From Archangiaceae bacterium (GTDB lineage: Bacteria; Myxococcota; Myxococcia; Myxococcales; Myxococcaceae), in NCBI GenBank assembly GCA_023248915.1, contig JAHFDQ010000209.1, positions 1-9,459 of the forward strand: a stretch of DNA of 9,459 nucleotides, in the 5' to 3' direction. Each line of letters starts with the position of its first letter. Within the stretch, counting starts at the first letter, position 1. Position numbers and translations under genes: made by a program. Under the pieces are notes generated by a model that made no database searches, was not told the origin of the DNA, and worked only from the letters and a program-made list of their open reading frames with translations. Shown here one piece after another: positions 1-6,001 of this stretch.

Positions 1-1631
1 TTCTCGACGTCGCCCACGACCTAGGCCTCGGCCCGGACGACCTGATGTTGTTCGGCCCGCACATGGCGAAGCTGACTCTGCCGGTGGTGCACTCGCTCGC
101 CGACAGGGGGCCCCGAGGGCGCATCGTGCTGGTCTCGGCGATGAACCCGACGAAGCACGGCGAGGGCAAAACCACCATGTCAATCGCCATCGCCCAGGGC
201 CTACGCCGCCGTGGGCGCAAGGTGGCGCTCGCCCTGCGCGAACCGTCGCTCGGCCCCATCTTCGGAGTGAAGGGCGGCGGCACCGGCGGAGGCCGTTCGA
301 CGCTCGAGCCCTCGGCGCGCATCAACATGCACTTCACCGGCGACCTGCACGCGGTCACCGCGGCGAACAACCTCTTGGCGGCGCTGTGCGACAACGCGGT
401 GAACTTCCCCGGGAAAACCGAGCTCGACCCGCGGCGCATCGTCTGGCGGCGCGCGCTCGACATGAACGACCGCTTTCTCCGGCACATGGTGATCGGCCTC
501 GGGGGGCCGGCCAACGGCTTCCCGCGCGAGGACGGCTTCGACATCACCGCCGCCTCCGAGGTGATGGCCATCTTGTGCCTGTCGTCCGGCATTCCTGATC
601 TCAAGGCGAGGCTGGCGCGAATCCTGGTGGGGTTCGACTCGAAGGGCGGGCCGGTCACCGCCGGCATGCTGCAGGCCGCCGGGGCGATGGGAGCGCTCCT
701 GTCCGACGCCATCCTGCCCAACCTGGTGCAGTCGGCCGAGGGGGTGCCAGCCCTGGTGCACGGCGGCCCGTTCGGGAACATCGCGCACGGCTGCAACAGC
801 ATCATCGCCACGCGTTCGGCCGCGGCGCTGGCCGACTACGTCGTCACCGAGGCCGGCTTCGGGTTCGACCTGGGGGCCGAGAAGTTCTTCGACATCAAGT
901 GCCGCACGGCCGGGCTCTGGCCCCGCGCGGTGGTGCTGGTGGTGACGGCTCGGGCGCTGCGCTTCCACGGCGGCGACGGCGACCTCGCGGCGCGCGGGTC
1001 GGAAGCGTGCCGCACCATCGAGTGCGGCCTCGCCAACCTCGACCGGCACGTCTCGAGCGTGCGGGCCTTCGGGTTCGACCCGGTCATCGCCATCAACGCC
1101 TTCGACACGGACACCGAGGACGAGCTCCGGACGGTGGAAGAGGGCTGTCGTTCCCGCGGGCTCGACTTCGCCCGGTGCCGGGGCTACTCGCAGGGCGGCG
1201 CGGGTTCCGAAGAGCTGGCCGACAAGGTGGCCGCCGCGGCCGACCGGCCGGCGCCTCCGCCCCGGTTCCTCTACGCGCTCGAGGACTCGGCCGAGCAGAA
1301 GATCGAAGCGGTCGCGACCCGCATCTACGGCGCCCGCGAAGTCTCTTACACCCGCGAGGCCAAGAAGGGGCTCGAACGGCTGAAGGCGCTGGGTTTCACC
1401 GGCACGCCGGTCTGCATCGCCAAGACGCACCTGTCGCTCACGGACGACCCGGCGGCGATCGGCCACCCCAAGGACTTCGAGCTCACCGTCCGGTCGGTGC
1501 GCATGTCCGCGGGCGCCGGCTTCCTCCTGGTGCTGACGGGCGACATCGTGACGATGCCGGGGCTGCCGAAGGTGCCGGCGGCGCAGCACCTCGATCTGAC
1601 CGACGCCGGCGAGGTGGTGGGACTCGGGTAG
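1..1631 (+). CDS. fhs: Formate--tetrahydrofolate ligase (10-formyl-THF synthetase), 5'-truncated by window edge
   Basis: This cytosolic enzyme makes 10-formyl-tetrahydrofolate from formate, THF and ATP, supplying one-carbon units for purines and formyl-Met. The reading frame is open from base 3, and the residues before the first ATG (LDVAHDLGLGPDDL) match the family's N-terminal region. The true start therefore lies before the window and only about 15 residues are missing. About 542 residues are visible, against about 560 for the Moorella enzyme. Visible motifs are the P-loop (HGEGKTT), REPSLGPIFGVKGG, HFTGDLHAVTAANNLLAA, VHGGPFGNIAHGCNS, ADYVVTEAGFG, DLGAEKF and the C-terminal TGDIVTMPGLPKVPAA. 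One oddity: where Moorella has VWAKGGEGG, this protein reads GYSQGGAGS, placing Tyr at the folate-stacking Trp, while the partner Phe in NAFDTDTEDE is kept. The gene stops with TAG, 6 nt from the stop of the convergent ABC ATPase gene, with no clear terminator between. Family identity is very secure. Confidence 0.97.
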   Translation, partial: LDVAHDLGLGPDDLMLFGPHMAKLTLPVVHSLADRGPRGRIVLVSAMNPTKHGEGKTTMSIAIAQGLRRRGRKVALALREPSLGPIFGVKGGGTGGGRSTLEPSARINMHFTGDLHAVTAANNLLAALCDNAVNFPGKTELDPRRIVWRRALDMNDRFLRHMVIGLGGPANGFPREDGFDITAASEVMAILCLSSGIPDLKARLARILVGFDSKGGPVTAGMLQAAGAMGALLSDAILPNLVQSAEGVPALVHGGPFGNIAHGCNSIIATRSAAALADYVVTEAGFGFDLGAEKFFDIKCRTAGLWPRAVVLVVTARALRFHGGDGDLAARGSEACRTIECGLANLDRHVSSVRAFGFDPVIAINAFDTDTEDELRTVEEGCRSRGLDFARCRGYSQGGAGSEELADKVAAAADRPAPPPRFLYALEDSAEQKIEAVATRIYGAREVSYTREAKKGLERLKALGFTGTPVCIAKTHLSLTDDPAAIGHPKDFELTVRSVRMSAGAGFLLVLTGDIVTMPGLPKVPAAQHLDLTDAGEVVGLG

Positions 1632-1637
1632 CGACGG

Positions 1638-2549
1638 CTAGGTGAGCTGCAGCACGCGGTCTTCCAGCTTCCGGCCGCGGCTGACACCGAGGATGAGCAC
1701 CTCGCGCGCGACCAGCAGGCCGACCGTCCGGGTGATGACCTCTTCCGGGGCGCCGCCCGTGGTGTCGAACTGCACCGTCAGCACGCCCGACGGGTCGAGG
1801 GTGGCCGCCCGGACTCCCGGCAGCGCGCGCACGTCGGGCAGCGGCACGTTGCCGCGGGCCACCTGCACCCGGAACTCGGCCGCCTGCGACGTCATCTCGG
1901 CCATGGTGGCGGCGGTGACCAGGTTGCCCCGGTCGAGCAACGCGGTGGCGTCGCAGAGCTCTTCCAATTCCTGAAGGTTGTGGCTGGACACGACAACCGT
2001 GTGCCGGCCCTTCATGTCGCGGATGAGCTGGCGCACCGCGGCGGCGATCTTCGGGTCGAGCCCGGCGGTGGGTTCGTCGAGCAGCACCACCGGCGGAGCC
2101 CCCATCAGCGCCTGCGCCATCGAGACGCGCTTGGCCATGCCGTGCGACAGCGCGCCGGCGGGCAGCTTCCAGGTCTCGGGCAGCCCCACCTTGTCGAGCG
2201 CTTCCTTGGCCTCGCGGGCGGGGTCGGCCAGGCCCGACAGCCGCGCCCAGTAGGTCAAGAGCACACCCACCGGCCACGCCGGCGGCAGCACGGCGTCCTG
2301 CGGCAGCACGCCCACCTTGCGCTTCAGCGCCCCGGGAGTCGAAGGGTCGGCGCCGAGAACGCGCAGGCCGCCGGCATCGGGGAAGAGGTAGCCGCACATC
2401 ATCGAGAAGGTGGTGGTTTTTCCCGCGCCGTTCGGGCCGATGAGGCCGTAGCACTGGCCCTCGCGAACGGTGAAGGACACGCGATTCACGGCAGTCTTCG
2501 GGCCGAAGCGCTTGGTGACTTCACTCAGCTCGATCGCGTTCTCGCTCAC
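1638..2549 (-). CDS. ABC-2 type transporter, ATP-binding subunit
   Basis: This 303-residue cytoplasmic ATPase powers an ABC-2 (CcmA/NatA-type) exporter. The elements in order are: Walker A GPNGAGKT (about 38-45), Q-loop VLPQD with Gln84, signature LSHGM (134-138, the variant usual in this subfamily in place of LSGGQ), Walker B VVLLDE (154-159), D-loop AGLDP and switch His190 in VVSSHN. After about residue 210 there is an extra C-terminal alpha/beta domain of the DUF4162 kind. The frame is open further upstream, but homology begins at SENAIELSEVTKRF. A GTG there overlaps the permease TGA as GTGA, with a G-rich ribosome-binding stretch about 8 nt upstream, so I start at 2549. The overlap implies translational coupling in a permease-ATPase operon. 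The substrate cannot be read from the sequence. Confidence 0.95.
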   Translation of the reverse strand: MSENAIELSEVTKRFGPKTAVNRVSFTVREGQCYGLIGPNGAGKTTTFSMMCGYLFPDAGGLRVLGADPSTPGALKRKVGVLPQDAVLPPAWPVGVLLTYWARLSGLADPAREAKEALDKVGLPETWKLPAGALSHGMAKRVSMAQALMGAPPVVLLDEPTAGLDPKIAAAVRQLIRDMKGRHTVVVSSHNLQELEELCDATALLDRGNLVTAATMAEMTSQAAEFRVQVARGNVPLPDVRALPGVRAATLDPSGVLTVQFDTTGGAPEEVITRTVGLLVAREVLILGVSRGRKLEDRVLQLT

Positions 2550-3472
2550 AGGTCGCGCCCCCGCAGGACCGCGTAGGCCAGGCCCAGGAAGAACAGGGCG
2601 AAGCCCAGGTGCGCCAGGGCCGCCACGCCCGAGTGCGAGAGGTCGGGGTGCAACAGGTCGGACGAGTAGTGCCATACCGAGGCGTACCGAAGGTAGGCCA
2701 GCTTCGACACCATCTGGCCGGCCAGCTCGGCCGGGAGCTTCGGGTCGGGTTCGAGGCGAAAGAATTCCCCCACCAAGGCGAGCAGCCAGAACCCGAAGAG
2801 GACGATGAGGTTGAACACCAGGCTCACCGCAGGCTGACGGAAGAGCGCCGAACAGAGCGCCGTCAGCGCCAGGTACGCCGACGAGAAGACAACTGCCGAG
2901 ACCCAGAACCGCGCCAGCACCATCGCCATCGCCCCGGTGGCGAAGTCGGGCTCGGTGAAGCGGGCGTGCAGGCACAGCCCGACGTCCACCAGCAGCATCA
3001 GGCCCGCGAGCAGCGTCGCCTGGGCGAAGAACTTGCCCAGCATCACCGACGAGCGCCGGCTTCTCACGGTCAGGTACCGAATCGACCGCGGCCCCACCTC
3101 GCCGGACAGCTGGTCGAAGCCCATGATGCCCGCGAACAGCGGCAGGAAGCGCAGCGACGTCTTGAACACCACCAAGAGCACCAGCGGTATGACGAGCAGC
3201 GCCTCGGCCATCGCGTCGTCATCGGCGAAGAAGGTCGAGACGAACTTCTTGTGGGCCTCGTCCATCAACTTCTGCACCGCTTCGGGGTCGGCCCCGGCCG
3301 CCACCTGGACGTCGGTCTGCGCGGTGATCGACTTGGCGATGCCGTGGACGACGCTGAGCGCCGTCACGGTGAACATCGCGTAGAGCAGCAAGAGCACCAC
3401 CACTCGCGCCGAGCGCAAGGTCCGCCCCAGCTCGGCGGTCCAGATCACCTGGATTTCTCGCAAGCGCTCCAA
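2546..3472 (-). CDS. ABC-2 type transporter, permease subunit
   Basis: This inner-membrane protein of about 308 residues has roughly six hydrophobic segments, near residues 22-44, 90-117, 147-168, 180-208, 214-236 and 282-303. A hydrophilic loop of about 45 residues follows the first segment. The stretch FDQLSGEVGPRSIRYLTVRS followed by a LGKFFAQ block (about 119-151) is the hallmark of ABC-2 permeases of the NosY/NatB type: the D/E-rich coupling region, then 'LGK' before the next helix. The gene precedes and overlaps the ATPase gene by 4 nt (GTGA), so the two form one exporter. The start is uncertain. An in-frame TAG lies 12 nt upstream of the TTG used here, and the TTG has no good Shine-Dalgarno sequence. 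A TTG at codon 4 or a GTG at codon 9 are alternatives. The substrate is unknown. Confidence 0.9.
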   Translation of the reverse strand: MERLREIQVIWTAELGRTLRSARVVVLLLLYAMFTVTALSVVHGIAKSITAQTDVQVAAGADPEAVQKLMDEAHKKFVSTFFADDDAMAEALLVIPLVLLVVFKTSLRFLPLFAGIMGFDQLSGEVGPRSIRYLTVRSRRSSVMLGKFFAQATLLAGLMLLVDVGLCLHARFTEPDFATGAMAMVLARFWVSAVVFSSAYLALTALCSALFRQPAVSLVFNLIVLFGFWLLALVGEFFRLEPDPKLPAELAGQMVSKLAYLRYASVWHYSSDLLHPDLSHSGVAALAHLGFALFFLGLAYAVLRGRDL

Positions 3473-3486
3473 GGGGCGCGGACGCT

Positions 3487-3516
3487 ATATGAGGACCCGG
3501 TCCGGCGCCACGCCAA
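3487..3516 (-). promoter_or_regulatory. Weak candidate sigma-70-like promoter for the ABC operon
   Basis: On the minus strand TTGGCG (3516-3511) and TCATAT (3492-3487) are separated by 18 nt, just upstream of the permease TTG at 3472. The AT-rich CATATAG stands out in a GC-rich gap. If it is used, transcription would begin near 3480 and leave a leader of under 10 nt, which fits the missing Shine-Dalgarno sequence. The match is poor, so this is only a candidate. Confidence 0.2.
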
Positions 3517-3532
3517 GTCGCCGGCTCCGGAC
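3500..3532 (-). terminator. GC-rich hairpin between the DUF4388 gene and the ABC operon (no U-tract)
   Basis: The 87-nt gap 3473-3559 holds arms GTCCGG (3500-3505) and CCGGAC (3527-3532), with a competing pair CCGGCG (3502-3507) and CGCCGG (3519-3524). It lies 28-60 nt after the DUF4388 stop on the minus strand. There is no T-run after it, so it is not a classical intrinsic terminator. It could end or stabilise the upstream transcript, or be chance pairing in GC-rich DNA. Confidence 0.3.
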
Positions 3533-3559
3533 GCGGTGCGCGCGCTCGGGCCGGCGCGC

Positions 3560-4732
3560 TCAGGTCACCTTGACGATGCCCGCCTCGACGAAGCGGTGGA
3601 AGAACTTCAACGCCTCGAGCTCTCGCAGCGGTGACACCTGCACGATGGCCGCCACGCCGCGCGTGCCGTCGATGCGCGACAAGAGGTAGCGCTCGGGCGC
3701 GGTCAGCTGCAATTCCTTCAGCCGCTTGGGGGGCACGAGCAGCGAAGGCACCTTGCCGCCCTCGAGGAATTCGCGGCGGAGGAACTTGGCCAGCTCGGTC
3801 TCGGCGCGCTTCAACAGGTCGGCCGCCGCCTGCCCGGGTTTCACTTCGTTGGCTCGCCGCGCGATGGCCTCGGCGTCGATGAAGTTCCCCGATGCCATGA
3901 ACGCCTCGGCGTGCGAGACGAGGTCGGCCGCCGAGGTCTCTGAACCCACCAGGGCGGGAGTCTGGGCCGGGGTCAACGGCTCGTCAGGGGCCTCGTCGCC
4001 GGCCTCGTCGATCTGCACCTCGATGGCCGCGGCGACGCTGAGCGCGTTCAGCCGGTAGAGCGCGTAGAGGCGCTGGTACAAGTAGAAGTCCGTCGCGTGC
4101 AGCGCGAGGATCATCTCGTCGATCGTCTTGCCCTCGTTCACCAGCTTGAACAGCCGCTCGTCCAGGCTGCCGGGCTTGGGCGGTTCGGGCAGATTCTGGG
4201 GGGTCAGCTCGAGCTGAGTCGCCCCCGAGGGGAAGGCGGCCCGAATCGCTTCCCACGCCGTCTGGCGGAACTCTCCCTCGCGGTGCACGTCGAGCAGGTC
4301 GATCTCGAGATCGAGTCCCGGCGGATCAGTAGGTTCGCGCGACGAGTCGAACCCGAAGGTGCCGTCGACCCAGGTGAAGGCCTCGAGCAGCGTCTCGCGG
4401 AACTTCAGGGACAGGGCGCTGATCACCGTCGCTTCCGACACCGCGCCGATCATCACCAGTATCTTCCCCAGGAAGACCTTGGTTTCCTTCTGGGTGTCGT
4501 AGGCGCGGTTGAACTGGTCTTCGGTGATGTTCCCCATGTTGATGAGGAACTGGCCGAGGTACTCGCGCGGCTCGTTCGAGCTGGCGTTGATGATCATCCC
4601 CTTGAGAACCCACACCTGCTTCCGGGTGCCGTCGCGTTCGAGGCTCAACGTCCCCGTCGCCTTCTTGTTGCCCAGGTAGACGACGAGGTCGCTCAGCGGC
4701 ATCGTCTTCACGTCACCGAACAAGCCTTGCAT
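3560..4732 (-). CDS. DUF4388 (PATAN) domain protein
   Basis: The protein has 390 residues and no signal peptide or membrane segment, so it is probably cytoplasmic. Residues 1 to about 130 form a DUF4388/PATAN domain: it opens MQGLFGDVKTMPLSDLVVYL, then TGTLSL, a vWVLKGMIINASS turn, a LGQFLINMGNIT helix block and the closing AFTWVDGTFGFD. Residues about 188-232 (LDERLFKLVNEGKTIDEMI) and 343-389 (LTAPERYLLSRIDGTRGV) look like two related winged-helix-like modules. They are separated by an acidic linker (241-255) and a TPR-like pair of helices (268-312). Such proteins are abundant in Myxococcota and are often tied to signalling or motility, but their biochemical role is not settled. The frame stays open far upstream, but recognisable homology begins at this ATG; its Shine-Dalgarno sequence is poor. 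It is divergent from the sigma-54 activator across a 168-nt gap. Confidence 0.88.
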   Translation of the reverse strand: MQGLFGDVKTMPLSDLVVYLGNKKATGTLSLERDGTRKQVWVLKGMIINASSNEPREYLGQFLINMGNITEDQFNRAYDTQKETKVFLGKILVMIGAVSEATVISALSLKFRETLLEAFTWVDGTFGFDSSREPTDPPGLDLEIDLLDVHREGEFRQTAWEAIRAAFPSGATQLELTPQNLPEPPKPGSLDERLFKLVNEGKTIDEMILALHATDFYLYQRLYALYRLNALSVAAAIEVQIDEAGDEAPDEPLTPAQTPALVGSETSAADLVSHAEAFMASGNFIDAEAIARRANEVKPGQAAADLLKRAETELAKFLRREFLEGGKVPSLLVPPKRLKELQLTAPERYLLSRIDGTRGVAAIVQVSPLRELEALKFFHRFVEAGIVKVT

Positions 4733-4792
4733 TGGGGTTGATGTTCCGACGAATGGCGGCTCGCGTCCAATCGAATTCCTCGGGAACGGCCC

Positions 4793-4808
4793 TGGCACGC
4801 GGGTTGCT
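4793..4808 (+). promoter_or_regulatory. Sigma-54 (-24/-12) promoter of the activator gene
   Basis: The sequence TGGCACG-CGGG-TTGCT matches the RpoN consensus TGGCACR-N4-TTGCW at every defined position. The invariant GG is at 4794-4795 and GC at 4806-4807, with the required spacing. Transcription would start near 4819, about 80 nt before the ATG at 4901. It points at a gene that itself encodes a sigma-54 activator, which suggests autoregulation (inference). Confidence 0.8.
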
Positions 4809-4825
4809 GCTTGCCGGTCCGAGGT

Positions 4826-4872
4826 GGGGCGTGGGCGCGGCCACGCCTCGGGGGACGAGGGGCGGGCGTGGC
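4826..4872 (+). promoter_or_regulatory. Leader with mutually exclusive hairpins upstream of the sigma-54 activator
   Basis: Three segments alternate: GGCGTGG (4828-4834), CCACGCC (4841-4847) and GGCGTGG (4865-4871). The middle one pairs perfectly with either flank. The first option gives a 7-bp hairpin with a 6-nt loop, extendable by wobble pairs to 4825/4850. The second spans 4840-4872 and can contain an inner CCTCG/CGAGG stem (4846-4850, 4856-4860) with a GGGGA loop. The whole lies between the predicted transcription start near 4819 and the ATG at 4901. The layout resembles an attenuator or translational switch. GC-rich DNA makes chance pairing easy, so function is speculative. Confidence 0.35.
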
Positions 4873-4900
4873 GGAAGGGGTAGGTTTTACAGGGGCGGCG

Positions 4901-6001
4901 ATGGACCCGACCGTGGCCGACGACGAGGCCTCTCGCGACCCGGAGCGCCTGGCCCAGCCGCCGGGCCCCGTCGACGCCCCCGACGCTCAGTGGATCTCCG
5001 CGTCGGCCGCGATGCAGCGGGCGCGCGAGCTCATCGCCCGCATTGCCGACACCGACGTCCCGGTCCTGCTGCTCGGAGAGTCGGGCACCGGGAAAGAGGT
5101 GATCGCCCGCGAGATTCACCGAAAGAGCCACCGTCGGGCGCGGCCCTTCATCAAGGTGAACTGCGCCGCGCTGCCCACCGAGCTTCTGGAGAGCGAGCTC
5201 TTCGGCCACGAGCGGGGCGCCTTCACCGGAGCGACGGGCGAGGTGCCCGGCAAGTTCGAGCTGGCCGACCGGGGCACCGTCTTCCTCGACGAGATCGGCG
5301 AGATGGCGACCCGGCCCCAGGCGAAGCTGCTCCAGGTGCTGCAGGACGAAGAGTTCTTCCGGGTGGGAGGCCGGAAGAGCGTGCGGGTGGACGCCCGGGT
5401 GGTGGTTGCGACCAACCGCGATCTCGAGCGTGAGATCGCGCTCGGCAACTTCCGCGTCGACCTCTTCTACCGCCTCAACGTCGTCGCATTCCGGGTGGCG
5501 CCCCTGCGCGAGCGCCGCGACGACATCGTCCCGCTGGTCGAGCACTTCATGCGGAAGTACGGCCGGCGCTACCCCGGCGGTCTGGGCGCCGTGCCCGAAG
5601 CGGTGATGCGCGCTTTCCTCGAGCACCCGTGGCCCGGCAACGTGCGCGAGCTCGAGAACATGGTCCGGCGGCTGGTGGTGCTGCGTGACCCGAGCTGGGT
5701 GCTCGACGAGCTGGCCGCGGCCGGGGGGCGCCAGACCGCCCACGACGCCGTGACGCCCGGAATTGCCCCGGCGCAGCCGCCCCCTCCCGGCGCCGGCAAG
5801 CCGGCCGACCCACCGTCGCTGAAGGAGATCGGCCGCCACGCCGCCATGCTCGCCGAGCGCGAGGCGATGCTGGCCATGCTGCAGCGGACGGCCTGGAACA
5901 AGCGCAAGGCTGCCCGCGGTTTGCGCATCAGCTACAAGGCGCTTCTATACAAGATCAAGGACAGCGGCCTGGTCGACCCGCGCACCGCCGCCGACCCGTA
6001 G
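4901..6001 (+). CDS. Sigma-54-dependent transcriptional activator lacking a sensory domain
   Basis: This bacterial enhancer-binding protein (366 residues) uses ATP hydrolysis to remodel sigma-54 RNA polymerase. The AAA+ core covers about residues 30-270: Walker A GESGTGKE (59-66), the sigma-54 contact loop GAFTGA (106-111), Walker B TVFLDE (126-131), and FRVDLFYRLNV with the arginine-finger region. It ends with HPWPGNVRELENM. A Pro/Ala-rich linker leads to a C-terminal Fis-type HTH (NKRKAARGLRISYKALLYKI). Only about 30 polar residues precede the core, with no receiver, GAF, PAS or FHA domain. Like PspF, it must be controlled by a partner protein or by its own level. The ATG at 4901 has AGGGG 5 nt upstream. 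An in-frame GTG at 4868, also with AGGGG-type spacing, is an alternative that would add 11 residues. An exact sigma-54 promoter lies upstream. Its TAG directly abuts the convergent PLD gene's stop. Confidence 0.95.
   Translation: MDPTVADDEASRDPERLAQPPGPVDAPDAQWISASAAMQRARELIARIADTDVPVLLLGESGTGKEVIAREIHRKSHRRARPFIKVNCAALPTELLESELFGHERGAFTGATGEVPGKFELADRGTVFLDEIGEMATRPQAKLLQVLQDEEFFRVGGRKSVRVDARVVVATNRDLEREIALGNFRVDLFYRLNVVAFRVAPLRERRDDIVPLVEHFMRKYGRRYPGGLGAVPEAVMRAFLEHPWPGNVRELENMVRRLVVLRDPSWVLDELAAAGGRQTAHDAVTPGIAPAQPPPPGAGKPADPPSLKEIGRHAAMLAEREAMLAMLQRTAWNKRKAARGLRISYKALLYKIKDSGLVDPRTAADP

Noticed and set aside
201..1589. Long open frame antisense to the formate--THF ligase gene (462 residues), plus several similar ones elsewhere
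   Set aside because: Composition is Arg/His/Gly-rich with no recognisable domain. These are shadows of GC-rich codons opposite a clearly coding gene.
1629..1640. TAGC-GACG-GCTA as a terminator between the ligase and ABC genes
   Set aside because: The stem is only 4 bp, made of the two stop codons and neighbouring bases, with no T-run.
2550..2975. Upstream in-frame extension of the ABC ATPase gene
   Set aside because: It runs through the permease coding region in another frame, and the family's N-terminus and the GTGA-coupled start lie at 2549.
4733..5839. Upstream in-frame extension of the DUF4388 gene
   Set aside because: It is antisense to the sigma-54 activator's conserved AAA+ core and has low-complexity composition. 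Recognisable DUF4388 homology starts at the ATG at 4732.
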